In this document: positions 17,057-25,465 of the stretch, one piece after another
Layout: every line of letters begins with the position of its first letter
How positions within the stretch are numbered: the first letter of the stretch is position 1
From: Danxiaibacter flavus
GTDB taxonomy: Bacteria > Bacteroidota > Bacteroidia > Chitinophagales > Chitinophagaceae
NCBI RefSeq assembly: GCF_041060425.1
Contig: NZ_JAULBC010000005.1
Coordinates: 248,001-312,000, forward strand
Reading direction: 5' to 3'
Length of the DNA stretch: 64,000 nt
Translations under genes and position numbers: made by a program
Notes under the pieces: model-generated
What the model was told of the DNA's origin: nothing
The model's database searches: none
The model's input: only the letters and a program-made list of their open reading frames with translations

Positions 17057-17519
17057 ATCTAACACGCAGGTTGAACCATCTTAATTTAACGGTCATTTTG
17101 CAATGAACCGTTTTGGCGATAGCGTAAATCAATTAATATTGCCGAACGTACCGAAGGAAAACAGATCCCTGCTTGCAAATTCCACGATACAAAAAACGTG
17201 CATCTCAAATTTCACAAGATGGTCCGCTCATTCAATTGATATTGTCCGGGCGTCGGAATGTGGAAAATTCATTTTTTGGCACAACTTTTTGGGAATAAAG
17301 TATATAAATGTTAAAGTAGATAGTAAAAAGGATCAGATTGGCAAAAAATTTTCCGATTTTATTTTTTTTCATTGTATTATTGCAGGCAGAAACAAGCTGG
17401 TCAGTCAGAATTCATATCTCTCAGCTCACCTGTTTGCTTATCATCAATCAAAATTTTTCTTCAATCAATTTTAATGGGATTTTCCGAATTAAAAATGTAT
17501 CCTTTTTTAGACCCTATTT
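17057..17519 (+). other. Long rho 5' leader / divergent intergenic region, no gene seen
   Basis: About 460 bases lie between the asnS promoter and the rho ATG. An open frame at 17103-17474 has composition like non-coding DNA (many Phe, His and Ile, no domain) and is not accepted. A long untranslated leader would fit Rho autoregulation as known in other bacteria, but nothing in the sequence proves it. Confidence 0.4.
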
Positions 17520-19184
17520 ATGTATGATATTTTGCAATTGAACGACATGTTAGTTCCTGAGTTGCTTGATGTTGCCGAGCATCTGAGCATTCCCAATTCC
17601 AAAAAGCTTAACAAACAGGAACTGATTTATAAAATCTTAGACAAACAAGCTGTTATGGCAAGTGAAAAAAAAGACAATGCTTCCGCTACTGAAAAACCAA
17701 AACGTAAACGCATTGTAAAAGCAAGCACGGGTAATACTACAGAAGAAGCGGTGGTAATGACTGAAGCAAAGCCTGCGAAAGCAAATAACGACGAAGCTCC
17801 AAAGAAAAAAGCCGCTAAGAAAACAAAAGCGAAAGCCGAAATAGAAGAGCCTGAAGTTAGTGCACAACAAGAAGAAGAGGTAGTTGTGAAAAACGAGCCC
17901 CAGATTGGCGAAGCCCTTCTCGCAATGGCTTTCGGAGATGATGAACCGCTTTTTGATGACGAGGTGATGGAAGAAGAAGAGGAAGAGGAAGATGAAAAAG
18001 GATTCCGTTCCGAAGAGATTGCACCTTCCCGTCCACAATACCGCAAAGAACCAGTTTTCAATATAGAATTTGATGGAGTAATTCAATCTGAAGGCGTACT
18101 TGAAATGATGCCTGATGGTTATGGTTTCCTCCGTTCTTCTGATTATAATTACCTGTCATCTCCGGATGATGTTTATGTATCTCCTTCCCAAATAAAGTTA
18201 TTTGGTTTAAAAACAGGTGATACCGTTTTTGGAGCCGTTCGCCCTCCCAAAGAAGGTGAAAAATATTTCGCACTGTTAAAGGTTGAAACCATTAACGGTA
18301 AAGGCCCGGATGAGGTTCGCGACCGTGTACCTTTTGAATACCTGACTCCATTATTTCCATTCGAGAAATTAAATCTCTTTACCAGTCCAAGTAACTACAG
18401 TACACGTATCATTGACCTGTTTACACCAATAGGTAAAGGACAGCGTGGATTGATTGTTGCCCAGCCTAAAGTAGGTAAAACCATGTTGCTGAAAGAGGTT
18501 GCGAATGCTATCTCTCAAAATCACCCTGAGTGTTATCTGATGGTAGTGTTGATTGATGAGCGTCCTGAAGAGGTTACCGATATGGAGCGCAGCGTTAAAG
18601 CAGAAGTGATCGCTTCTACTTTTGATGAGCCAGCTGAAAAACACGTAAAAGTTTCTACAATCGCCTTGCAAAAAGCAAAACGCCTTGTAGAGTGCGGACA
18701 CGATGTGGTTATCCTGCTTGATTCTATCACCCGTTTGGCAAGAGCACACAACACTGTTGCTCCTGCAAGTGGTAAGGTATTAAGTGGTGGTGTTGAAGCA
18801 AATGCTATGCAGAAACCAAAACAATTCTTTGGTGCTGCACGTAAAATAGAAAACGGTGGATCTTTAACCATCCTTGCTACAGCGTTAATTGAAACAGGTA
18901 GCAAAATGGACGAAGTTATCTTCGAAGAATTTAAAGGTACAGGTAACATGGAGTTGCAGTTAGACAGAAGACTGGCTAACAAACGCATCTTCCCCGCTAT
19001 CGATCCTATTGCATCTTCAACTCGTCGCGATGACCTGTTGCTAAGCAAAGAAGTACTGGGCAAAATGAACATTCTTCGCTTATTCATCAATGATATGAAT
19101 ACTGATGAAGCTATGAACGAATTGCTGAGACGTATGCGCGGCACGAAGAGCAATGAGGAATTCCTTGCAAGCATGAACGGATAA
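17520..19184 (+). CDS. rho: Transcription termination factor Rho with long charged insertion
   Basis: A 554-residue hexameric RNA-dependent ATPase that ends transcription. The Rho N-domain is at 5-45 (LNDMLVPELLDVAEHLSI). Residues 46-175 are a low-complexity insertion, first Lys/Ala-rich and then Glu/Asp-rich (VMEEEEEEEDEKGF). The RNA-binding cold-shock-like domain follows (GVLEMMPDGYGFLRSSDYNYL). Walker A AQPKVGKT is near 314-321, and VVILLDSITRLARAHN (Walker B) near 394-409. The insertion makes it about 135 residues longer than the E. coli protein, as is common in Bacteroidota. A perfect 18-bp terminator hairpin follows the gene. Confidence 0.97.
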   Translation: MYDILQLNDMLVPELLDVAEHLSIPNSKKLNKQELIYKILDKQAVMASEKKDNASATEKPKRKRIVKASTGNTTEEAVVMTEAKPAKANNDEAPKKKAAKKTKAKAEIEEPEVSAQQEEEVVVKNEPQIGEALLAMAFGDDEPLFDDEVMEEEEEEEDEKGFRSEEIAPSRPQYRKEPVFNIEFDGVIQSEGVLEMMPDGYGFLRSSDYNYLSSPDDVYVSPSQIKLFGLKTGDTVFGAVRPPKEGEKYFALLKVETINGKGPDEVRDRVPFEYLTPLFPFEKLNLFTSPSNYSTRIIDLFTPIGKGQRGLIVAQPKVGKTMLLKEVANAISQNHPECYLMVVLIDERPEEVTDMERSVKAEVIASTFDEPAEKHVKVSTIALQKAKRLVECGHDVVILLDSITRLARAHNTVAPASGKVLSGGVEANAMQKPKQFFGAARKIENGGSLTILATALIETGSKMDEVIFEEFKGTGNMELQLDRRLANKRIFPAIDPIASSTRRDDLLLSKEVLGKMNILRLFINDMNTDEAMNELLRRMRGTKSNEEFLASMNG

Positions 19185-19234
19185 TCTAAGGATGACAAAT
19201 CCTTATCCTCAAAATAAGTTATTCCAATAAGCAC

Positions 19235-19282
19235 AATTCAATGTTTCAAACAGCCGCAATTGTTTGAAACATTGAATTTTAT
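19235..19282 (+). terminator. Strong intrinsic terminator after rho
   Basis: AATTCAATGTTTCAAACA (19235-19252), an 8-base loop, and its perfect reverse complement (19261-19278), then TT. The stem is 18 bp without mismatch. Confidence 0.85.
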
Positions 19283-19355
19283 ATAAGTACAGGTTCCATT
19301 TCCAAACCGTGTATCGCAAAAAAATCCATACAAATTTTACAATAATCAATCGCTT

Positions 19356-20279
19356 ATGTCTTTACTTGTAGTAGGCACAATGGCTTTCGATGCCATAGAA
19401 ACGCCCTTTGGCAAAACAGATAAAATAATCGGCGGATCTGCAACCTATGCAGCTTACGCAGCCAGCAACTTTACACACTCTATCAAGCAGGTATCCATAG
19501 TTGGGGAAGATTTTCCTGAAGAGGAAATGAAAGATCTTTCTGACCGCGGTGTTGAGCTGGAAGGTGTTGAAGTGGTAAAGGGTAAAAAATCATTCTTCTG
19601 GAGCGGGAAGTATCATCTTGATATGAACACAAGAGATACACTGGTTACAGACCTGAATGTGCTTGCTGATTTTAATCCTGTGATTCCGGACAGTTATCAG
19701 GGCGCCGAGTTTGTGATGCTGGGAAATGTAATGCCCGCGCTACAGAAGAAAGTAATTGAGCAATTGAAAGAAAGGCCTCGTTTGATTGTGCTTGACACAA
19801 TGAACTTCTGGATGGAAACCGCTATGGATGACCTGAAAGAGGTATTAACGATGGTAGATTTGTTGTTGGTGAATGATAGTGAAGCAAGACAATTAGCCGG
19901 AGAATATTCTATTGTAAAAGCAGCCCGCAAAATACTTTCAATGGGTCCGAAATACCTGATCATTAAGAAGGGTGAACACGGCGCATTGTTGTTCCATGAG
20001 AACAATGTATTCTTTGCCCCCGCACTTCCGCTGGAAGATGTGTTTGACCCAACAGGAGCCGGTGATACTTTCGCCGGTGGCTTTATGGGGCATCTTGTTA
20101 AGACCAAAGATGTTTCTTTTGAAAACATGAAAACAGCGATCATTGTTGGTTCTGCACTGGCAAGCTTTTGCGTGGAGAAATTTGGCCCTGAGCGCCTGAA
20201 AGAAATCACCAAGCAAGATATTGACACCCGCCTGGATGAGTTTGTTCAGCTGGTGAATTTTGATATTAAGTTAGTGTAG
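19356..20279 (+). CDS. PfkB-family sugar/nucleoside kinase
   Basis: A 307-residue ribokinase-like kinase that transfers phosphate from ATP to a sugar or nucleoside. The N-terminal GG motif is DKIIGGSATYAAYAASNF, and the C-terminal signature DPTGAGDTFAGGFMGHLV at about 230-247 holds the anion hole and catalytic Asp. It aligns in style with the PfkB proteins annotated in Bacteroidota as sugar kinases; the substrate is not predictable. It sits alone between two terminators. The start MSLLVVGTMAFD is at the canonical first strand. Confidence 0.92.
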   Translation: MSLLVVGTMAFDAIETPFGKTDKIIGGSATYAAYAASNFTHSIKQVSIVGEDFPEEEMKDLSDRGVELEGVEVVKGKKSFFWSGKYHLDMNTRDTLVTDLNVLADFNPVIPDSYQGAEFVMLGNVMPALQKKVIEQLKERPRLIVLDTMNFWMETAMDDLKEVLTMVDLLLVNDSEARQLAGEYSIVKAARKILSMGPKYLIIKKGEHGALLFHENNVFFAPALPLEDVFDPTGAGDTFAGGFMGHLVKTKDVSFENMKTAIIVGSALASFCVEKFGPERLKEITKQDIDTRLDEFVQLVNFDIKLV

Positions 20280-20310
20280 CTTAAAGCCTAAAGCGCAAAG
20301 CTTAGAACTG
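20280..20310 (+). repeat. Heptad repeat (AAAGCCT family) directly after the kinase stop
   Basis: AAAGCCT, AAAGCGC, AAAGCTT words start one base after the TAG and read in the sense direction. The same words in the same sense orientation follow the GH30 gene (34321-34345). Confidence 0.7.
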
Positions 20311-20350
20311 TTCTACACACAATTATAGCTTTCGCATAAATAATAGTTTA

Positions 20351-20386
20351 AACGGCCTGGAACATTACTGTTTCAGGCCGTTTTTG
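20351..20386 (+). terminator. Intrinsic terminator after PfkB kinase
   Basis: AACGGCCTG-G-AAC, loop, GTT-T-CAGGCCGTT, then TTTG. The long GC-rich stem ends in a T run. Confidence 0.85.
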
Positions 20387-20424
20387 TTTATTAGCCACAG
20401 AGGCACTGAAGCCCTGAAACTATC

Positions 20425-20650
20425 CGCACATTCATTTTCAATTTTCAAATTTCAATTTTCAATTAATTCGCACATCCGCACATTTGCACATCCGCACATT
20501 CATTTTCAATTATCCCCGCCTGAATGATGTCAGTCGGGCAGGAACTTTCAACTATCAGTTACCTAGTCACTGAATCATTCGCACATCCGCACATCCGCAC
20601 ATTTGCACATCTGCACATCCGCACATCCGCACATTCATTTTCAATTCTCA
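20425..20650 (+). repeat. Short tandem repeats of GCACATCC/GCACATTT and TTTTCAA words
   Basis: Two blocks of 8-base words GCACATCC, GCACATTT and GCACATCT, each ending in ATTCATTTTCAATT, fill the gap before the M13 peptidase gene. The same words occur near 1935-1980. Apart from the terminator at 20351, the 449-base gap 20280-20728 holds no gene. Confidence 0.7.
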
Positions 20651-20728
20651 ACCGCACTCCGCTCTTCACAAAAAATATCTTCACACCCAAAAGTTTATTA
20701 CTTTGAGATACTTTCAAAAACAAAGTCT

Positions 20729-22756
20729 ATGAAGCAACTACGGCTTGTACCCGCTGCAATGCTTATGCTGGCAGTGTTTTCCTGCAAACAGGAGACAAAA
20801 ACAACAGAACAGAAATTTATTGAAACATCGCAACTGGACTCTTCAGTAAAGCCAGGCGATAATTTCTTTTTATTTGTAAACGGTAAATGGCTGCAGAAAG
20901 CTGAGATTCCGGCGACAGAAAGCAGCATCGGATCATTCCTGGATATTTATAACAGAACCAAGGACCATATTAAAACGATCCTCGACTCTGTTTCCAAAGC
21001 AAATAATACTGCGGGAACCATAGAGCAAAAAGTAGGGGATTTCTATGCATCCGGTATGGATTCCGCTACAATTGAAAAGCGTGGCTATGAGCCGGTAAAA
21101 CCGTACTTGCAAAAGATAGACGGCTTAACCGATAGCAAAGACATCATGCAGTTTGTTGCCGAACAGCAAGTACTTAACAACAATCTTCTTTTTAGCATGG
21201 GCGTAGGCGCAGACGAAAAGAACAGCAGCATGAATATTGCGCTTTTTTACCAGGGAGGACTGGGGCTTCCTGACAGAGATTACTATTTCAAAACGGATGC
21301 CCCGACGCTGGATATTGTAAAAGCTTATAAGGCATATATTCAAAAACTGTTTACACTAACAGGAACAGATTCTGCAACTGCAGCGAAAAACGCTGAGACA
21401 ATTTTTGCTTTTGAAAAACAGATGGCTGGAAGTCACCGCACCAATGTTGAACTCCGCGATCCGCAAAGCAATTATCATAAACTTGCTGTTACAGAACTGG
21501 ATAAAAAACAACCGGTATTTGCATGGACAACCTTATTGAACAATCTCAACATAAAATCAGATTCTGTAAATGTGGGTCAACCGGCTTTCTACGGACAAGT
21601 AAACGAGCTGCTTAAAACAACTCCGCTCGATACATGGAAAATATACCTGCGTTTTCATGTTCTTGCAGATGCAGCCACGGCATTAAGCTCACCTTTTGTG
21701 GATGCAGCTTTCAATTATTCAAAAGTGTTAAGCGGACAGCAAAAACAAAAACCCCGCTGGGAACGTATTTACAGAAGAACTGATGCTAACCTTGGTGAAG
21801 CCCTCGGACAACTGTATGTAAAGAAATACTTTACCGCTGAGGCTAAACAACGCATGCTGGAATTGGTAAACAACCTACAGACTGCTTTTGATGCACGCAT
21901 CGGAAAACTCGATTGGATGAGCGACAGCACTAAAGCTAAGGCCAAAGAAAAGCTTCATGCTTTCATAAAGAAGATTGGCTATCCTGACAAATGGAGAGAT
22001 TACAGTAAAGTAACCATCAACAAAGGAACTTATTTTGAAAACCTTGTTTCTGCAGCAAAGAATGAATACGAATATAACAGGGCAAAAATTGGTAAGCCGG
22101 TTGACAAAACCGAATGGGGCATGACACCTCCAACCATCAACGCCTATTACAATCCGGTGTTTAATGAGATCGTATTCCCGGCTGGTATTTTGCAGGCACC
22201 GTTCTTTGATCTTACAGCTGATGATGCGATGAACTATGGAGCTATCGGTATGGCTATCGGTCATGAAATGACGCATGGTTTTGACGACCAGGGCGCACAG
22301 TACGATAAAGATGGTAACCTGAAAAACTGGTGGAGCAAAGAAGACTACACCAAGTTCCAGGCAAAATCAAAACAAGTCATCGATCTGTATAACTCATTCA
22401 CTATCCTTGATACGGTTCATATCAATGGCGCATTAACTACCGGTGAAAATATGGCAGACATTGGCGGCATCGCCATTGCATACGACGCATTCAAATTAAC
22501 CAAGCAAGGAAAGGATACAGCACGTATCGATGGACTTACTCCGGATCAACGTTTCTTCATCTCTTTAGGCCTGGTTTGGCGCGAGAAAGTAAAACCAGAA
22601 ACAGAGCGTCTTGGCATCAACACTGATCCGCACTCTCCCGGTATGTGGCGTGTAAATGGACCTTTGATGAACTTTGAACCTTTCTATAAAGCATTTAATG
22701 TTCAGGCAGGTGAGAAAATGTATGTGGCGGACGATAAGAGAATCAAGATTTGGTAA
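20729..22756 (+). CDS. M13 family (neprilysin-like) metallopeptidase lipoprotein
   Basis: A 675-residue zinc endopeptidase of the PepO/neprilysin family. The start MKQLRLVPAAMLMLAVFSC gives a lipoprotein signal with lipid-anchored Cys 19, so it is attached to the outer or inner membrane. The longer open frame from 20603 runs through repeat DNA and is rejected. The zinc motif HEMTHGFDDQG (HExxH) is near 512 and GENMADIGG (third ligand Glu) near 572. The N-terminal half has the family segment SVKPGDNFFLFVNGKW. Length is normal for the family. It probably degrades peptides outside the cytoplasm. Confidence 0.95.
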   Translation: MKQLRLVPAAMLMLAVFSCKQETKTTEQKFIETSQLDSSVKPGDNFFLFVNGKWLQKAEIPATESSIGSFLDIYNRTKDHIKTILDSVSKANNTAGTIEQKVGDFYASGMDSATIEKRGYEPVKPYLQKIDGLTDSKDIMQFVAEQQVLNNNLLFSMGVGADEKNSSMNIALFYQGGLGLPDRDYYFKTDAPTLDIVKAYKAYIQKLFTLTGTDSATAAKNAETIFAFEKQMAGSHRTNVELRDPQSNYHKLAVTELDKKQPVFAWTTLLNNLNIKSDSVNVGQPAFYGQVNELLKTTPLDTWKIYLRFHVLADAATALSSPFVDAAFNYSKVLSGQQKQKPRWERIYRRTDANLGEALGQLYVKKYFTAEAKQRMLELVNNLQTAFDARIGKLDWMSDSTKAKAKEKLHAFIKKIGYPDKWRDYSKVTINKGTYFENLVSAAKNEYEYNRAKIGKPVDKTEWGMTPPTINAYYNPVFNEIVFPAGILQAPFFDLTADDAMNYGAIGMAIGHEMTHGFDDQGAQYDKDGNLKNWWSKEDYTKFQAKSKQVIDLYNSFTILDTVHINGALTTGENMADIGGIAIAYDAFKLTKQGKDTARIDGLTPDQRFFISLGLVWREKVKPETERLGINTDPHSPGMWRVNGPLMNFEPFYKAFNVQAGEKMYVADDKRIKIW

Positions 22757-22839
22757 GACGATGTACGATGTTAGATGTACGATTTTAGATGTAGGCGCAG
22801 TTATTGAAAGTACGAGCTACGAAGTACGAAGTACCTAAG
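22757..22839 (+). repeat. Heptad repeat (GTACGAT/GTTAGAT, then TACGAAG words)
   Basis: Directly after the M13 stop: GATGTACGATGTTAGATG, TACGATTTTAGATG, then GTACGAGCTACGAAGTACGA. The words are 7 bases long and read in the sense direction. Confidence 0.7.
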
Positions 22840-22881
22840 TGAAACACGCCAGCGCATTGCGAACACTTTAATATGGGCTTT

Positions 22882-22920
22882 TGCTGATAGCTGACAGCTC
22901 ATGGCTTATAGCTGTTAGTT
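22882..22920 (+). repeat. Heptad repeat (AGCTGAT/AGCTGAC/AGCTCAT words)
   Basis: GCTGATAGCTGACAGCTCAT and following AGCTGTT. The palindromic core AGCT recurs mostly every 7 bases. The family also occurs at 47806-48020 and 55570-56040. Confidence 0.65.
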
Positions 22921-22928
22921 AAAAAAAT

Positions 22929-22959
22929 TTTGAATAACCAATTTTGATGATTACATTCG
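22929..22959 (+). promoter_or_regulatory. Promoter of the asd leader (TTTG-N19-TACATTCG)
   Basis: TTTG at 22929-22932 and TACATTCG at 22952-22959 are separated by exactly 19 bases, matching the Bacteroidota consensus TTTG-N19-TAnnTTTG with one mismatch. The leader ATG lies 8 bases beyond the -7 box. Confidence 0.6.
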
Positions 22960-22967
22960 CAACCGCA

Positions 22968-23033
22968 ATGACAAAAACAATGAAACATACAAAGCGTTCA
23001 AAGAAGCAGTTCTCCAACCGGGAAGGTGCGTAA
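22968..23033 (+). CDS. Putative asd leader peptide (21 aa, Lys/Thr/Met-rich)
   Basis: ATG at 22968, TAA at 23031-23033. The peptide is MTKTMKHTKRSKKQFSNREG plus a final Ala. Of its first 13 codons five are Lys, three Thr and two Met, the three amino acids made from the product of Asd. It lies between a promoter-like sequence and an intrinsic terminator, the usual arrangement of an attenuation leader peptide. Lys codons 12-13 (23001-23006) lie 3 bases before the first hairpin arm, so a ribosome stalled there would cover that arm. The call is inferred from this layout; no family match is possible for such a short peptide. Confidence 0.6.
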   Translation: MTKTMKHTKRSKKQFSNREGA

Positions 23034-23092
23034 CGTTTGCGTATGTATAACATAACTAACAAAGGGCCTTCTCGGATGAGAAGGCCTTTTTT
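23010..23092 (+). promoter_or_regulatory. Transcription attenuator in front of asd
   Basis: Segment 1 TTCTC (23010-23014) can pair with segment 2 GGGAA (23020-23024). GGGAAGG (23020-23026) can instead pair with CCTTCTC (23067-23073) as an antiterminator, which would break the terminator hairpin GGCCTTCTC/GAGAAGGCC (23065-23086), followed by TTTTTT. The alternatives are mutually exclusive, as in classical amino-acid operon attenuators. This was read by eye without energy calculation. Confidence 0.6.
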
Positions 23093-23142
23093 GTTATCGC
23101 AAACAGCTCATTTAATAACCAAAGCATAAACAAAAAAAAATC

Positions 23143-23165
23143 GTCCGCTGATGCGGACAAGGAGG
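23143..23165 (+). promoter_or_regulatory. Hairpin next to a strong Shine-Dalgarno sequence of asd
   Basis: GTCCGC-TGAT-GCGGAC (23143-23158) sits directly before AAGGAGGA, which is 10 bases before the asd ATG. Such a strong Shine-Dalgarno sequence is exceptional for this phylum. Confidence 0.55.
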
Positions 23166-23175
23166 ATTAAACAAC

Positions 23176-24165
23176 ATGAAAGTAGCGGTAGTTGGAGCTA
23201 CGGGTTTGGTAGGCTCCAAAATGTTACAGGTATTGGCTGAAAGAAATTTTCCGGTTACAGAACTGGTGCCTGTTGCCAGTGAAAGATCTGTTGGTAAGGA
23301 AGTTGAATTCAAAGGCAACAAGTACAAAGTAGTAAGCATGGCGGATGGCATTGCAGCAAAGCCTGCAGTAGCAATCTTTTCAGCAGGTGGCAGCACATCA
23401 TTGGAATGGGCTCCCAAATTTGCTGAAGCCGGCATTACAGTAATTGATAACTCCAGTGCCTGGAGAATGGATCCTACCAAAAAATTAGTTGTCCCTGAAA
23501 TCAACGCAGATGCGCTGACTCCTGAAGACAAAATCATTGCGAATCCTAACTGTTCTACTATACAGATGGTTGTAGCGTTAAACCCGCTGCATCAGAAATA
23601 TAAGATCAAACGTATCATTGTAAGCACTTATCAAAGTGTTACCGGTACAGGTAAAAAAGCTGTTGATCAGCTGAACAACGAGCGTGATGGCAAAGAAGGC
23701 GAAATGGCTTACAAATACCAGATCGATCTTAACGTAATTCCTCAGATCGATGTATTCCTTGACAATGGTTACACCAAGGAAGAAATGAAGATGGTTAACG
23801 AGACCAAGAAAATCATGCGTGATGACAGCATTCGTGTAACTGCTACAACAGTTCGTATTCCTGTTGTTGGTGGCCACAGCGAAAGCGTGAACATCGAGTT
23901 CGAAAATGATTTTGACCTCGCTGAAGTAAAACAATTACTAAGCGAAGCACCTGGTGTTGTATTGCAGGACGATCCTTCTCAGCAACTATATCCAATGCCT
24001 TTGTTGGCGCATGAAAAAGATGAGGTGTTTGTAGGAAGATTAAGAAGAGATGAAACACAGCCTAACACTTTAAACATGTGGATAGTGAGCGATAACCTGC
24101 GTAAAGGTGCTGCTACCAATGCTGTTCAGATAGCTGAATATCTGCAAGGCAAAGGTTTACTATAA
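23176..24165 (+). CDS. asd: Aspartate-semialdehyde dehydrogenase
   Basis: A 329-residue NADPH-dependent enzyme that reduces aspartyl phosphate to aspartate semialdehyde, the common step to Lys, Thr, Met and diaminopimelate. The N-terminal nucleotide-binding motif is VVGATGLVGSKML; the catalytic Cys is in NPNCSTIQMV near 125, and the active-site His in VPVVGGHSES. Length is normal. The gene is preceded by an apparent attenuator with a Lys/Thr/Met-rich leader peptide and an unusually strong ribosome binding site. It stands alone and ends at a terminator. Confidence 0.97.
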   Translation: MKVAVVGATGLVGSKMLQVLAERNFPVTELVPVASERSVGKEVEFKGNKYKVVSMADGIAAKPAVAIFSAGGSTSLEWAPKFAEAGITVIDNSSAWRMDPTKKLVVPEINADALTPEDKIIANPNCSTIQMVVALNPLHQKYKIKRIIVSTYQSVTGTGKKAVDQLNNERDGKEGEMAYKYQIDLNVIPQIDVFLDNGYTKEEMKMVNETKKIMRDDSIRVTATTVRIPVVGGHSESVNIEFENDFDLAEVKQLLSEAPGVVLQDDPSQQLYPMPLLAHEKDEVFVGRLRRDETQPNTLNMWIVSDNLRKGAATNAVQIAEYLQGKGLL

Positions 24166-24198
24166 TATTTTTTGTGAGTGGAAAGAGAGAACTTGTGT

Positions 24199-24225
24199 AA
24201 TGCCCGGTTAGCGCCGGGCATTTTT
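24199..24225 (+). terminator. Intrinsic terminator after asd
   Basis: AATGCCCGG-loop-CCGGGCATT followed by TTT, 34 bases after the stop at 24165. Confidence 0.88.
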
Positions 24226-24411
24226 GTGTGGGACTATTTTGTCTGAATGAAAGAAGGAAATTCTATTTAGTACCCGCAAGGAGGCATTGACATTAGATTA
24301 ATACTAAAATTAGCGGCTATTGTTTTTCTTCCGCGGGATTAAGTGTTTTACAAAATATTTCCATAGGCTTCATTTATCGCGTTTAACGATAATTTCGCCA
24401 CAGGTGACAGA

Positions 24412-24432
24412 GTAAGCTCACGCAGCTGGAAG
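24412..24432 (+). repeat. Direct repeat copy 1 (GTAAGCTCACGCAGCTGGAA)
   Basis: It matches 25369-25390 (GTAAGCCCACGCAGCTTGGA...) with one substitution and one inserted base. The two copies flank the unknown genes between 24463 and 25266. Confidence 0.5.
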
Positions 24433-24462
24433 CTGCACTAAGCTTATATTATTTCGTCATCA

Positions 24463-24999
24463 TCATTCTTTCATTCGTCCAATTTTATCTAGAATAGATT
24501 TCAGCTCCTCTGCTTTGTTTGTGCCTACAAGTAACCTTTTGCCATTATTAAACTCAAGTTGTAATCCCTCATTTCCAGAAACATTAAACGCTTTTCCGTT
24601 ACGTCCAAATCGCAAGCCCCAACCACCGTACTCCTTCAATGCTGAATATTTTCTGATATAGACTTTTTTTAAATTGCTCCAAGAGTATTGTCTGTATTTT
24701 ATGTGAAAAGGAAAAAAACGAACATAAATTCCATCGGTTTTGATCACGGTGTCGAGGCGAAAATTTAAAAATAGCAGAGTCATTAGCATTGTCAAACCCG
24801 TTCCAATTAAAAGACCACTGTCGCTCATTGGTTTATCTCCAAATTGTTGCCCTTTAAATACTTGTTTGTATACACCAAAGAGAAACAATCCGTTAACCGC
24901 AAACAGGCCTAAAAAAAGCCACCATTGCTTAAACTTTTGTCTTTCGGAGAAAAGAACTTCATTGTGAGTTGCCATACTAATTGGGTTTTGCCATTTCAT
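24463..24999 (-). CDS. Hypothetical two-helix membrane protein with PH-like C-terminal domain
   Basis: A 178-residue protein. Two membrane segments (WWLFLGLFAVNGLFLFGVY and LLIGTGLTMLMTLLFLNF) are followed by a beta-rich cytosolic part: DGIYVRFFPFHIKYRQYSWSNLKKVYIRKY, then GGWGLRFGRNGKAFNVSG, LQLEFNNGKRLLVGT and a final helix KAEELKSILDKI. This strand-strand-helix order resembles bacterial PH-like membrane proteins that have a similar GRxGKA(F/Y)NVSG loop. No function is established. An ATG at residue 9 (MATHNEV) is an alternative start. Confidence 0.7.
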   Translation of the reverse strand: MKWQNPISMATHNEVLFSERQKFKQWWLFLGLFAVNGLFLFGVYKQVFKGQQFGDKPMSDSGLLIGTGLTMLMTLLFLNFRLDTVIKTDGIYVRFFPFHIKYRQYSWSNLKKVYIRKYSALKEYGGWGLRFGRNGKAFNVSGNEGLQLEFNNGKRLLVGTNKAEELKSILDKIGRMKE

Positions 25000-25026
25000 G
25001 TTTAAGGTTTCGGCTTACCATTATCA

Positions 25027-25266
25027 TTAACATCTGTTGATCTCAGAAGTATTAATTGGCATCCAGATTAGGTCGAATAATTTTGTCCTAAAACTAAAGT
25101 TTGAAGCCGCGATTGCCTTTTGAATGCTTATCACACTAAGCAATCTGTCTGTAAACAAAAATGTCGAAACTGTGCCTGGCCGTAAATTCTTTTTTGACCA
25201 AATCATTGTGCAATCAATCTGTCCGTGAGCGATGATCGCTAAGCCGAAAAAAAATATAGTCGCCAT
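25027..25266 (-). CDS. Doubtful small secreted protein
   Basis: A 79-residue frame starting MATIFFFGLAIIAHGQ, which would make a short signal peptide, but the rest (IDCTMIWSKKNLRPGTVSTFLF) matches nothing known and may be a gene remnant or chance frame. It lies between two copies of a 21-base direct repeat together with the preceding membrane-protein gene. Confidence 0.25.
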   Translation of the reverse strand: MATIFFFGLAIIAHGQIDCTMIWSKKNLRPGTVSTFLFTDRLLSVISIQKAIAASNFSFRTKLFDLIWMPINTSEINRC

Positions 25267-25368
25267 TAATTGGCCCTGGTCTTATCATTGCTCCATGTGA
25301 GTCTTTTGCATGCTGTTCTTCAATACCGGTACTAGTTTGCTTTGGATAATGTCATCGAAGGCAGCAAG

Positions 25369-25390
25369 GTAAGCCCACGCAGCTTGGAAG
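25369..25390 (+). repeat. Direct repeat copy 2 (GTAAGCCCACGCAGCTTGGA)
   Basis: Partner of 24412-24432, about 0.96 kb away in the same orientation. Confidence 0.5.
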
Positions 25391-25465
25391 ATGGGCGGAG
25401 CAAACAACTTCGCAATACCTTCAATCTTTTATCGAAAATATTTCAGCCCTCACACTTCAGTATCA

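Noticed and set aside
17103..17474. 123-codon open frame in the rho leader
   Set aside because: Composition is like non-coding AT-rich DNA, no domain or signal is visible, and it lies between the divergent asnS and rho genes where a leader is expected.
20603..20728. N-terminal extension of the M13 peptidase
   Set aside because: It translates the GCACATCC repeat; the true start is the lipoprotein signal at 20729.
23112..23537. 141-codon frame antisense to asd
   Set aside because: It is a shadow of asd with no independent support.
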